A stretch of DNA of 64,000 nucleotides, from positions 135,693,625 through 135,757,624 of the forward strand of contig CM063284.1 in assembly GCA_032173965.1 (NCBI GenBank). The letters run 5' to 3'. This document shows, piece by piece, positions 40,554 through 52,189 of the stretch. Source of the stretch: Sitta carolinensis. Its lineage: Eukaryota; Chordata; Aves; Passeriformes; Sittidae. The notes below the pieces were generated by a model. It had not been told where the DNA came from and searched no databases. It saw only the letters and a program-made list of their open reading frames with translations. Both the position numbers and the translations under genes were made by a program. Numbering within the stretch: position 1 is the first letter of the stretch; each line of letters begins with the position of its first letter.

Positions 40554-41000
40554 AAGGGCCCTGCCTCTAGCCAGGTAGAGGCTAGGGAAAACCGTGTTTT
40601 CTGGACCGTGTGGATTCGTTGGCCTGGCACATCGAAACCACGAGAATATACAGCTTTAGTTGACACTGGTGCACAGTGCACATTAATCCCATCAAGACAT
40701 GTGGGGACAGAATCTGTTTCTATTGCTGGTGTGACAGGGGGATCGCAGGATTTCACTTTGGTGGAAGCTGATGTGAGCCTGACTGGAAATGAGTGGAAGA
40801 AACACCCTATTGTGACTGGCCCAGAGGCCCCATGTATTTTGGGCATAGATTATCTTCGAAGTGGGTATTTCAAAGACCCAAAAGGACTCAGGTGGGCATT
40901 TGGGATAGCGGCTGTAGTGACAGAGAGCATCCAGCAACTGAACACTTTGCCTGGACTGTCCGAAAATCCATCTACAGTAGGACTTCTGAAGGGAGAAGAG
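40554..41000 (+). pseudogene. pro: Protease domain of the ERV-L-like provirus
   Basis: This is a retropepsin-type aspartic protease that would cut the gag-pol polyprotein. The active-site triad Asp-Thr-Gly is encoded at 40662-40670, inside a short ALVDTGAQCTLIPS stretch. The second conserved region, ILGIDYLR, is at 40836-40859. The domain is intact in itself and lies in the same frame as gag, separated from it only by the TAG at 40551-40553. The frame stays open through the start of reverse transcriptase to about 41321. Because there is no overlap and no frame change, expression in the parent virus would have needed either readthrough of that TAG or a sense codon there. Confidence 0.85.
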
Positions 41001-42360
41001 CAACAGGTACCAATTGCTACTTCCATAGTGCATCGTCGACAGTACAGAACAACTCGAGATGCTGTGATTCCCATCCATAAGATGATCCGAGAGCTAGAGA
41101 GCCAAGGGGTAGTCAGCAAAACCCACTCACCCTTCAACAGCCCCATCTGGCCTGTGCGCAAATCTGAAAGAGAATGGAGATTGACGGTGGACTACCGTGC
41201 ATTGAATGAAGTGACTCCACCGCTGAGTGCTGCTGTGCCAGACATATTAGAGCTCCAGTACGAGCTGGAGTCCAAGGCAACGAAGTGGTATGCCACTATT
41301 GACATTGCAAATGCATTTTTTCTCCATTCCTCTGGCAGCAGAATACAGGCCTCAGTTTGCTTTCACGTGGAGGGGAGTGCAGTATACTTAGAATCGACTG
41401 CCCCAGGGGTGGAAGCACAGTCCCACCATCTGCCATGGACTGATCCAGACTGCACTAGAAAAGGGTGAGGCTCCAGAACATCTACAATATATTGATGACA
41501 TCATTGTGTGGGGGAACACGACAGTAGAAGTGTTTAAGAAAGGAGAGAAAATTATCCAAATCCTCCTGAAAGCTGGTTTCGCCATCAAAAAGAGTAAAGT
41601 CAAGGGACCAGCTCGTGAGATTCAGTTCCTAAGAGTAAAGTGGCAAGATGGACGGCGTCAGATTCCTACGGATGTCATCAATAAGATTACAGCTATGTCT
41701 CCACCAACCAATAAGAAGGAGACACAAGCTTTCCTAAGCGCCATAGGTTTTTAGAGAATACACATTCCTGAGTACAGTCAAATCGTAAGCCCTCTTTACC
41801 TGGTCACCCGCAAGAAGAACGATTTCCACTGGGGCCCTGAGCAGCAACAAGCTTTTACCCAGATTAAACAAGAGATCGCTCATGCGGTGGCCCTTGGCCC
41901 AGTCAGGACAGGACCAGAGGTAAAGAATATGCTCTACTCTGCAGCCGGGAGCCATGGTCTGTCCTAGAGCCTTTGGCAAAAGGTGCCTGGGGAGACTCGG
42001 GGTCGACCATTGAGATTTTAGAGTCGAGGCTACAGGGGGTCTGAATCCAACTACACTCCAACAGAAAAAGAAATCTTAACTGCTTACGAAGGAGTCCAAA
42101 CTGCCTCAGAAGTGATTGGTACAGAAGTGCAACTCCTTCTGGCACCCCGACTACCGGTACTGGGGTGGATGTTCAAAGACAAGGTTCCTTCTACCCACCA
42201 TGCCACCAGTGCTACATGGAGCAAGTGGATTGCTCTTCTCACACAGCGCACCCGTATAGATAAACTAAATCGCCCTGGAATTCTGGAGGCAATTACAAAT
42301 TGGCCCGAAGGTGAGAATTTTAATGTCAGAGATGAAGAAGAAGAGCCAGTGACACGGGCT
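41001..42360 (+). pseudogene. pol: Reverse transcriptase domain, frameshifted and with stops
   Basis: RNA-dependent DNA polymerase of the provirus. The fingers and palm begin in the gag-pro frame: SPFNSPIWPVRK at about 41125-41160, WRLTVDYRALNEV after it, then the first catalytic Asp in the ATIDIANAFF stretch. At the T-run 41316-41321 the reading frame moves by one base, best explained by one extra T. The new frame holds the YIDD catalytic box at 41488-41499 and the thumb/connection region. In it TAG stops lie at 41389, 41752, 41965 and 42019, each one G-to-A step from TGG. At about 41626-41637 the usual FLG motif reads FLR, again a G-to-A type change. The enzyme cannot be made from this copy. 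Confidence 0.9.
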
Positions 42361-42861
42361 CAAGAAGCTCCTCCATATAACCAACTGCCCCCAGAGGAAA
42401 CACGCTATGCTCTTTTCACTGACGGTTCCTGTCGTATTGTAGAGATGAACCAAAAGTGAAAAACAGCTGTCTGGAGCCCCACACGACAGGTCGCAGAGGC
42501 CATTGAGGGAGAAGGTAGGTCAAGCCAACTTACAGAGCTCAAAGCCGTTCAACTGGCCCTGGACATTGCTGAAAGAGAGAAGTGGCCAAAGCTCTACCTC
42601 TACACTGATTCATGGATGGTAGCCAATGCTCTGTGGGGATGGCTAGAGAGGTGGAAAAAGGCTCACTGGCAACGTAGAGGAAAACCAATTTGGGCTACTG
42701 AAGAGTGGAAAGACGTCGCTACCAGAGTAGGGAGGCTACCTATGAAGGTCCGCCATGTAGATGCCCATGTCCCCAAAAGTAGAACTAATGAAGAGCACCA
42801 AAACAACAATCAGGTAGATCAGGCTGCAAAGATAGAGGTGTCCAAGATAAATCTAGACTGA
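42361..42861 (+). pseudogene. pol: RNase H domain of pol, two TGA stops
   Basis: The domain would degrade the RNA strand of the RNA-DNA hybrid. Conserved acidic residues are visible: Asp in TDGS at 42421, Glu in TELKAV at 42535 and Asp in YTDSW at 42607, with the histidine/aspartate HVDAHVPKSR region at about 42751-42780. Stops are TGA at 42457, inside the first strand region, and TGA at 42859 at the boundary with integrase. Each is one G-to-A step from TGG. It is in the same frame as the second part of reverse transcriptase. Confidence 0.85.
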
Positions 42862-43734
42862 GAACACAAGAGAGAGTTGTTCCTAGCTCGATGGACCCAT
42901 GATGCCTCAGGCCATCAAGGTAGAGATGCCACCTATAAGTGGGCTCGAGACCGAGGGGTGGATTTAACCATGGATAGCATTTCTCAGGTTATCCACGACT
43001 GTGAGACATGTGCTACCATCAAGCAAGCCAAAAGGGTGAAGCCCCTCTGGTATGGGGGGCGATGGTCCAAATACAAGTATGGGGAGGCCTGACAGGTTGA
43101 CTACATCACACTGCCCCAAACACGTCAAGGCAAGCGCTACGTGCTCACAATGGTAGAAGCCACCACAGGATGGTTAGAGACCTACCCTACGTCTCATGCC
43201 ACTGCCCGGAACACCATCCTGGGCCTTGAAAAACAGGTCCTTTGGAGGCATGGTACCCCTGAGAGAATTGAGTCAGACAATGAGACTCATTTTAAGAACA
43301 GTCTTATCAACACCTGGGCTAGGGAACATGGCATCGAGTGGGTGTATCATATTCCCTACCATGCACCAGCTACAGGTAAAGTAGAAAGGTACAACGGATT
43401 ACTAAAAACCCAGCTAAAGGCCTTGGGTGAGGGATCTTTCAAAAATTGGGAACAGCATCTAACAAAGGCCACTTGGTTAGTTAACACTCAGGGTTCCACC
43501 AACCGAACAGGTCCTGCCCAGTCTGAGTCCTTGAATACAACAGACGGAAATAAAGTCCCAGTGGTACATGTCAGAGGTTTGTTAAAGAAGACGGTGTGGA
43601 TCAAGTCTGCCTCGAGTACAGACAAACCCATCCACGGGATTGTCTTTGCTCAGGGACCAGGTTGCACCTGGTGGGTAATGCAAAGAGATAGATCAACACG
43701 ATGTGTACCTCAAGGAGATCTGATCGTAGGGTGA
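42862..43734 (+). pseudogene. pol: Integrase domain of pol, one TGA stop
   Basis: DDE integrase that joins viral DNA to host DNA. The N-terminal zinc-binding region is present (His pair in HDASGHQGRDATYKW, cysteine pair in HDCETCATI at about 42994-43020). The catalytic core has Asp at 43099, Asp at 43276 and Glu at 43384. The last two are 35 residues apart, exactly the classic D,D-35-E spacing. A TGA stop at 43090 lies between the zinc-binding region and the core. The residue after the second catalytic Asp-Asn is Glu rather than the usual Gly, another G-to-A type change. The frame ends at TGA 43732. No envelope frame follows. Confidence 0.9.
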
Positions 43735-43895
43735 AGATGATCAATATTTGTTAGAAAATGTGTAAGTGTCGAAGGTCTGGGCAAGTGAAAAAATGGAGAA
43801 GGAAACATGTAAGTGTCGAAGGTCTGAGCAAGTGACAGATGGAAGTTTTAAAATGTATGATGTGTAGTAGTATAATATGGGAATAAGGGGTGGAA
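43735..43895 (+). other. 3' untranslated part of the provirus with polypurine tract
   Basis: Only 161 bases separate the pol stop from the 3' LTR, so there is no room for env; this fits ERV-L-like elements. A purine-rich tract at 43879-43895 (GGGAATAAGGGGTGGAA) adjoins the LTR and is the likely plus-strand primer. A 28-bp sequence at 43761-43788 is repeated at 43808-43835 with one mismatch. Confidence 0.8.
43761..43835 (+). repeat. 28-bp direct repeat before the 3' LTR
   Basis: Copies at 43761-43788 and 43808-43835, starting 47 bases apart. They differ only by CTGGGC versus CTGAGC, a GG-to-AG difference like those in the LTRs. Confidence 0.9.
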
Positions 43896-44528
43896 TGTCC
43901 TAGGGTAATGTTTGTATCCCCATTTATGTGTGTTCTACTATGTTAGATGTTATGTTCTGTGCCTGTGAGACGGGCTCTGAAAGACAAATGTTTTGTTTTA
44001 ATTCTGTTATCAGCCTGCTTCCCCCCCACGACTGGCAGGACACAGAGACGGGACAGTACATAGTGTGGCTGTTGTTTTTTGCTGCTCTCTTTTCTCCTTG
44101 ACTCTAGCTCTGACTACTGCTTTTACTCCTGCTCCTACTTCGCTTCGCTCTTGCTTTGTTTTTTTTTCCTTTTTTTTTCTTTTTTCTTGTAACTACTGGG
44201 ACCTACTCCGGACTGAGACCTGAGAACACCTTGTGGCCGGCAACAGCCATCCCCAACGCCGGAGGGAGTGACAACAAGGCGACCACCCCCAAGAGAGACT
44301 CGCTGCATTTGTCATCTCTTTTTCAGAGCTGTGAAAAAGTGTTGTCATCTGGTATTGTTCATTTTGTGTACTGGGGGGGGAGGCTGTGCCTGTTAAATAA
44401 ACAGGTTCTTTCCACTTCTCTCCGAAGAATCATTCCCGAACCGGCTGAGGGGAGGGGCCGTGTGGGTTTGATCTCCGGAGGGAGCTTCCTCTAGAAGTTT
44501 TCTCCCAGATTTGCCCTAAACTAAGACA
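43896..44528 (+). mobile_element. 3' LTR of the ERV-L-like provirus (633 bp)
   Basis: Near-identical partner of the 5' LTR. Differences are A at 44426, 44448 and 44524 where the 5' copy has G, one C fewer in the C-run, and a one-base shift between two T-runs. The change at 44524 turns the CTAGGACA end into CTAAGACA and so breaks the inverted match with the TGTCCTAG start. This shows that A is the derived state at that site. Confidence 0.95.
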
Positions 44529-44533
44529 CCGTG
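44529..44533. repeat. Target-site duplication of the ERV, right copy (CCGTG)
   Basis: Exact repeat of 37797-37801, directly after the CA end of the 3' LTR. Confidence 0.9.
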
Positions 44534-44579
44534 TTAAAGTTTTTGGCTTGTTTCAAACAAAACAAAGATGCTCCTGCAG

Positions 44580-44722
44580 CTTTCCTTGACATAAAGTCCC
44601 AAGCAAGATAACTGCAGCTCCCAAGCCTCTTTTTGGGGTAGAGTCTCAAGCAAGGCAGCAGCAGTTTCCAAGCCTTTCTCTGGTGTAGAACTCCGAGCAG
44701 GGCAACTGCAGCAGCAGCAGCA
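44580..44722. repeat. Three diverged 47-bp CAG-rich tandem units
   Basis: The anchor CAAGCAAG (CGAGCAGG in the last copy) occurs at 44600, 44647 and 44694, exactly 47 bases apart. Each is followed by GCAG-rich sequence and CCAAGCCT or a variant. The last unit runs into a CAG microsatellite at 44710-44724. Confidence 0.75.
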
Positions 44723-44868
44723 ACAGTTCTTGCATCTTTTTCTTTTGTGTGGATGTGTGTAGCAAAAGCAAACAGCAGCAGCAGCAGGGGTAGAAAAGTG
44801 AATGCAGGCCTTCACTGAGGATTTTAACCCTAAAATGAACAATCAGCTAAAAACACAAAGCTAAAACA

Positions 44869-47800
44869 ATTTCTGTACACCTATTAAAATTACTCTTTAA
44901 CATGTGAAAGACAATGTCAATACTTACACACCTTTGCATATTTTAATGCATACACTAATGCACAAGTTCGATCTTGTTTATGTTCTATATTCTATCTAGA
45001 AATGCAAAACAATACACTACTGTGTTTTAGTTGTGTCTATGAGGCACTGAACTTTTAACTGGAGTTTAGGGCATTTTGCTTCTGTACAGGCACTTAAGAA
45101 AGCATGGAATATATTTTTACTTACACTTATTTCTTTCTTACTTATGTAGTTTAATATATCTTAATTTCTCTAAAGGCTTTAACTAAAATTCTGCATTGTT
45201 CTCTCCTGAGAGACTCAGAAGGGGGTCTTGCTTCTTGATTTCCAACAACTCTTATTGAAACTTGGCTCTTATAAAGTGGGGCTACTTAAAGCATAGTGTG
45301 AAGCATAAAGAAGGCAGATTTGATTTCTGGCTGTGCACACATGGTAAGCAATGAAGAAGCAATTCAGGACACATTTGGGATGCTTATAGGATCACCTCCA
45401 TAAGAGCACAGGGATTCACTAACTGCCCTCAGGATTTAATGGAGGAAAACTCCCTGTTGGAAACTTCAGTGGACCTAGACAGATGAAAGTCTTTTCCTTT
45501 TAATAACAGGATGTCATCATAGAACAGGTATGAAACTCAGGTTATCAGTGGTCTAATTTCATCCTCAAGCAGTATATTTATCACTGTTAATGTTTTTTGT
45601 GGAAGCAAAGCTCTGCAACTTTTAGATTTTCATTGTCAAATATTTTATTTACGTAGCAAAACTTATTTTGAAGCAAGGAAACTTCAAAATTGTCAATACC
45701 TGAGTCCTTTAATCAAGGACAACATCAGGGAGACAAGAGAAAGAGGGAAAGGTTGCAGTGGGTGTGGTTTTTGTGGTTGCTGTGGTGTTTTTTTTACTAG
45801 TAAGACAGAGAAGAGATGACAGCAGCTGCTAGAGAAGTAGAAGAGGTCTAGAAAATTGCAGGTAAAAGGATTATCTGCACAATACAGTTGTGAATCGAAT
45901 GTAACCACTGAACGTTCAACAGAAGTTTGTGCCATATTCAGTCATCTGATAGGCCCTGAGGAAGAGAATATCCAGAAATATGTTTGGACTCCATAATGAA
46001 GTCCAGAGAGGCATGCAGTGGAAGAGGAGAGGAAAAATCAGGTTTGCTGATATGAGCTGATGAGAAGATCCAAAAGACTGATCTGTGACCGGTAACAGTA
46101 AGCATCACATGACCAAATGAAACAAAAGTTGGAAGAAAAAGGAGATTCTGTATCAAGAAGTAGAGAAGAAATATAGTGGGCATAGTCAATGCTCACATAT
46201 TGAGTAGAAATCATCAGGATATTTAGGAGATCATCAGAAAGAACAAAAGACAGAGCGATATTCAGAAAGCTGGAAGAAGAGGAAAAAGTGGAACTTCAGA
46301 TCCAGGCTAAGAGAAGGCAGGTCTGCCCTACAGAGGAGTCCTTGTTAAAAATGAGTAGATGTGCAATGGCAGATGGCAGAAGGAAAGAACTGAAAGAGGA
46401 GCACAGTGTGAGTTTCAGCCCTCAGAAGAGTAGGCCAGCAGGCAAAAGGATCCCTGTGGTACCAAAAATGTCCCCAACCCATTCATCACTTTAGGAGTGC
46501 CATGACAACGTTCCTGTTACAATAGATGTGAAATGATTGTATAAACTTAAAGAAAATATTCACAGAAATGCTGTAAATAAAAGAAGAAAAAAATAGTTGT
46601 GTCATGAAGCAACCACCACAGATTCATCAGAATAATTTCTTAGAATGTGGACCAAATGTTTGTTAGGCAGAGAGGTGATCAGAGAGCTGGATGACTTTGG
46701 TAAATTTTCCAAGATGTTCAGGCTAGGCAGTACAGTGACAAAATGGGAGACATTTGGAAAATCCATTGTCCGAGATGATCACCTATGCCTTAGTCAACCT
46801 GAAAAGTCCACCCATCACTCTGTTATTGAAGCACACAGATTAGGGAGCTTATGCCAATAGAAGATCATGATCTAAAAGGCAGTCAAGATTATCATGTGTT
46901 CTTGAAAACAACTTGCACATTTTAGCACAGATTTGTGATGCTTGTTTAAAAGTTTTCAACCTCTGTGTGGTAAGTACTAGAGTTTGACTTTCAGAGAATG
47001 GAGCTTACAAACTGCAGTAAGGGGCAATAGATGGCACAAATGCATTCATTATTTGTCCCTTCACCAAAGAAGTCAGGGTGTAAGTGAGCCATAAGAGGTT
47101 CCTTAAAAGCCCTGAAGACCATGGAGAAAGCTTATGAGCAGCAGCCTGGGAGGCACTGGCAAGATATGCAACATCTGTGTTTGGAGTAGATAAGGCACAC
47201 AGAGCCTTAGACAAGCTGAGATCTGTATTCTCTCCCACTAATAACATTCTCAATAGGGTGCAGGTGCCTCCTGTTATTTTGAGGAATTCCATCTAGCTTC
47301 TACTGCCAGGACCTAAGAAACCAAATATGCACAAAGTGCATCCACCCAGTGCACACTATTACATCTTGTAACAGTTGCAGAATGGTGGCGGATAATTCAC
47401 TTGAAAAGCTGAAGGCAAGAAGGCATGGTTTCCAGAGTCACTCAAATGCCGATATTATAAATACTATACATGTGATGATGATGATGATCTGCCTTATCTA
47501 TTTACAACATATGAGAAACTGGAGGTAATTTTGTTTATTATCAGAATAATATCTGAATTCTGATGAACTTATTAGCTGACCTGAAAATCTGGAAAGAACT
47601 CCCAAAGGCAGTGGAAGTCCCAGTTCAAGAGACTAGGGAAATTAGGGAAGCCACACTGGAACCTAAGTGTAAAATAATTATAATTTTTTTTACCACTTTA
47701 TGGTCAATAGAATTTTTATAGCACCTTTTGTTATTGAAATTCTTTACATTTTTTTCCTGCCTTCACAGAAAAGCATGAGAAGGACAAAGTGTTTTACAAA

Positions 47801-50800
47801 AAGCAACACCACCTGTTTTATTATATGAAATGTAACACACATACTTCTTTCTCCTCTGCATATATACACCAAATAAATATAGCCCATATGGCACTCTGAG
47901 TATGTATGTGCTCACGTTCATGCCACACATAGTTATCCTTTCAAGAAGTCACCTGCTCACCTGTGTTGTTCTGCAAACTGGAAGTGCTCCTACTGCTGCA
48001 ATCCTGCACTGAAGAAGATTCTGATCTGTAGGACAGATGTTATCCCTGAAAAAATTCTAAATCTGGTAGTGTATAAAACATTGAGTTTTCTGCTGAATTA
48101 AGTATTGATTTAATTGGAGTTTTTCTGCCTCCAATTTTGAGATCATGGAACACTATTTCTAAGGCCTGTACATATTGCTTGGTAGTTTGCAATATTTCAG
48201 TAATGCCTTGAGGCTTTCTGTTTCATTGCAATTGCATTTGCAGCAATAAACCGTTCAACAAAGACTGAGTTTTATTAAACTGGCAAAATATGTGATAAAG
48301 AAAGTTAAACAAGCCCACAGTCAGCTGTGCCAAAAACAAACAAATGCTTTCTTTTAAATGCTAAAATAATGTACAAATGAGTTCAACAAAACAAAAATGC
48401 AGAATAATTCCAAAACTGAAGTGTGTATAAAATTAAAGTTCAAGAAAATAGTCACACGATCCAGCTGCAATTCCACTACAGCAGGGATTCACCATTCCAT
48501 GTGTAAGGAAATCCTTAGCCATTTTCTCCTATCCATGGCCACAGTGTATTGCTCCTTCAACTTACCTGAGAGATTGGAGCAACATGACCGAGATGGAGCA
48601 AACGATCTTCCTTTTTTAAAGCTTTTTAGGGTTAATTTTCACCTGTCTACATTGACTGGTTGAGAACTAGCGAACAGTTGTACTGAACTGAGGATACAGC
48701 TGGACAAGATAGGCAACTCTTCACACCTGCTCTGCTGCCTAAGCTTACATGCGGGATAAGTCTGGTCCCCCTAGAAATTATGCCCTCTTTTCCCTTTGCT
48801 TTCTACTTTCCCTTCCCGTCTTTTCTCCCATGAACAAATGTGTAAGAAGAAGAGGAAGCCGTTGCCTTGCAAGTGCTGAGCTTTTTCAGCACCTACTCAA
48901 TGACTCTCAGGTTCATCCTCCAGCCATCTGCAGCAGCACTGCCATATTCATATTGAGCAGCAAGAAACTCACCCCACAAGCCCCCATTGTGCTTTCAGTG
49001 TGAAATAAAGATACTTCATTCAGTGTTTTGTTTTCAAATTACTATATACAGTTTCTCCTAATTTCTTCTTGTATTCTGCCTTGAGTATTATGAAGTTACA
49101 GTTTGCATTTTATAGTTTAATCAAGCCTACAAGTATTCAAGATAGGTAATGCAGAGGTGAACAGTGAAAAGCAACTGTTGTCATATTAGAAGGTAAATTA
49201 TTGTCTTTTCAACCAAGTAATACAGGTAGTCATAGAAACATGAAATCCATCCACCGATGTAATCATCACTCCTTATTTTGTCTATTCTTAATACTCTTCA
49301 CTGACAAAGACTCCATAATCTGCCCAAGAAGTCTCTTACAACACCTAGTTACCTTCACCATCTTTTTTAACATGGTGGGTTGCAATTTTTCTGAAAATGG
49401 AACATGGTTATGATAGATACTAAAGATCTCTTTCATTAGTCAGGGTTCCATCGCTTTCTTTTAAACTGATCATCTTGTTCAGGACCTATATATTTCAGAG
49501 GTTCCTGACAGGAAATCGGGGTGGCTCTTGATGCCAGTGAAAAACTTTCTTCAAGGACACTCTTTTATAAGTCTGGTGACTGCAGAAGATACACATAAAC
49601 TAAGGGGCACGGTAATTTCTTTAACTCACCAATTGATAAAAACTGGCAAATGTTGCTTCTTTATAATAGCTACAGAAAAGAAGAACATCACCAGGGTGAA
49701 GAAAGAAGATGCTCAGGAGCTTTGTGTTGAGAACTTTAATAGCCCATTCCCTAAGAGAGAAAGAGATTTCCTAAAAGCAGTTTCTTCTGTCTCATTTTCA
49801 GTGGCTGTACCAAGGCCTAAGAAAGGACAGGATATACCCCTCTAGAGATATAGTTCATCTAACTGGACATTGTCAATGAAGACATCTGCAGCTAGTCGTC
49901 TCAATTGCCTTTACAGTTCATGGAAACAAAGAGTTGTGTTTGGTTGTGATTCATCTTATGCCTTGGACACCTTCTATAGGATGAGACATACCCCACTAAC
50001 AAATAATTTGCTCTGCTGCGTATAAACTGAACCTAAGATAAATAGCTTTTATGTAGACATCTAGACTGCATGATTTAAAGCAAAGTGAGATGAACCCTTC
50101 TGCTGCTGACTTTTAACAGGAACAGTTTCCATGGATGGAGTAATTTTATTTGCAGGCAAAATCACAGCCTTGTTTTGATTAACTTTTCTTCTGGAGCTGC
50201 CGTCCATTAACACTCACATCATGCAGATTGTAATGATGTATTGTATATTCTTTTTAAATCTTATATAACAGCACTAGTGTGTAACAATGTCACAGCAATT
50301 AGAATCACAGTTTTGACTATTATGAGGCATTTTCTGCTCAGCTTGTGGTTCCAAAATGTAATTTCTGTCATTTGGCAGCTACACTGCCAAGAATGTAGCA
50401 AGGTGGGAGAGATGTGTAAACAATTTACTAAAGTTTCTATCCCAAATCAAAACTAATGACACCCTGAAGAGTCAAAATCCTCTGTTTTCATTATCAATCC
50501 AGGATAAAACTTTCTCCCCCCTGAAATTTTTTGTCCAAGATCAAGAGGGCAAATTTGAGACATCCTGGCAGCAAAGGATGCAACTTAGGTTGTACTACAA
50601 AAAGTGTTTACTGGAGAAACTCCCCAGGCCATCTCATGGAGCAGGCTCACAACACAGAGGTTTGCACTTTGCTGAGAGATAGTTGCTATTGCAGTGTCCA
50701 CATTCTACTATGGCTCTTCTAGTCTGTTTCTGCCTCCACAAAGAAGCCCCAAGCTGAAGAACTGAATGAACCAAAGAGGAAATTAGCATTGGGAGAACCA

Positions 50801-52185
50801 GCAAGTGTCTAAATTCAGAATTTTGTAGCAGGGTAAATAGTGAAGATGTTCTTGGCCCTTTAATGAATTTCATTTGATTCCCAGCTGAGCTGCTTCATAT
50901 GTGTGTTGTGCTTGTGGATCTGGTAAAATAAATACACAGCTGAGGCAGCTGCAATTAATACTGATGTGCTTCACTACTGCAATGATCGTGATCACTGTAG
51001 CTCCTCCAGACATGACCCGCTCTTTGGACACAGACTCTACCTTTCTAACCTGTGACTTGAGTAGGAGAGCAACTGGTAAAACAGCAGCTAGCTGGCAGTG
51101 TGGAAGCTCATAAAGATTGGCCAAGCAGCATTGAACAATTTGTAAGAAAAATGAGGGATTAATTGACAAACAATGAGTTATACATTGCCACTAAGTTTCT
51201 AAAAAGTCAAGGCAGGAGAAGGGCTGGAATACCAAGGGAAAAAAAAAAAAAAAAAAATCAATGTTGAAATTTGACACCTCACAAACTTACCCAAACTGCA
51301 GCAGGACCTGGCAGTGTAGGTGAGCAGCATGTAAAATAAATGTGTGTGAATACTAAATAGCAATATGGCTGAAACCAGGAATAAGGACTTTCAATCTGGA
51401 CAGTTAGATTATGCATAAATGGGGAGTAAATCCTTTGTTTTGCTTTAAGAGATTAGATAAATTACATGAGCTCCCGTATTTTAGTTCTCTCCTCTCTAAT
51501 ACTGAGATGAGAAACATTTATAGAGAATCTTGTTATTTTCCTCAGTATGAGGTGACGCCTTGAACAAGGAACAGCATGGAAGTAATTTCTGCCTCTGCTG
51601 AAGCAAGAATAGATTATCTAACAATGACAAACTGTCACCATCGTTTTGCCTTTTGGTAGAATAACTGATTCCTCTTTCTTTTTAAATAAAAACACAAATC
51701 ACTTTATCCATGAATAAAACATGCTGCCCTATAAAGATATCATTTCCTCTCCAAATCCAGTGGTTGCCCAGACAAAATCATCTCAGAAACACCAGAAAAA
51801 TAATGAGATGTAGCTGAACACAAGGAGAGAACTTGAGAAAGGGAACATTAATAAATAAGGATGGAGAAGCACAGGAGAATTCTTCGTGAGACAAATATGT
51901 GGTCCAGAAATGAGAAGATTTTTAATTGGTCAGGATGTCAGGAGGGCGTTAAAGAAACATCCCGAGAGCAGACTTCAGCCCAGAGAGAGTACTGTAATTC
52001 TCTTAACTTCAGTACAATTTATTTCAAGTCAGTCAAAAAGGATCCCAAATGTATATGACACACTACTGCAGCTATGAGGACACGAGTGACTGGGCTGGGA
52101 GCTGTAGAGGTGAAAGCAGATCCGAACATCAGACCCTCCTTGGCAGCCTCCCGCTGCACCCCCGCCATCCCTGAAGGAAATTCGT
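44869..52185. other. AT-rich intergenic stretch, nothing recognised
   Basis: No gene, RNA gene or recent mobile element was recognised in about 7.3 kb. Open frames are short and lack motifs. Simple sequence includes a short GAT-type microsatellite near 47474-47488 and an A-run at 51239-51257. Confidence 0.55.
51239..51257. repeat. A19 homopolymer
   Basis: Nineteen A on the plus strand. No AATAAA or other sign of a retrocopy end lies just upstream. Confidence 0.95.
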
Positions 52186-52189
52186 GGAT

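Larger units (their letters stand above)
44529..44868 (-). mobile_element. Older LTR, 5' piece (minus strand), interrupted by the ERV
   Basis: Continuation of the minus-strand LTR-like sequence broken by the provirus; it ends CTAAAACA on the plus strand at 44868. It contains three CAG-rich units of about 47 bp. The call rests on the continuity of the flanks, the TGTTT...AAACA ends and the minus-strand AATAAA in the other piece. No matching full-length copy is in the window for comparison, so the family is unknown. Confidence 0.4.

Noticed and set aside
43735..43895. Search for an envelope gene or accessory frame
   Set aside because: Only 161 bases lie between the pol stop and the 3' LTR; no frame of useful length exists there.
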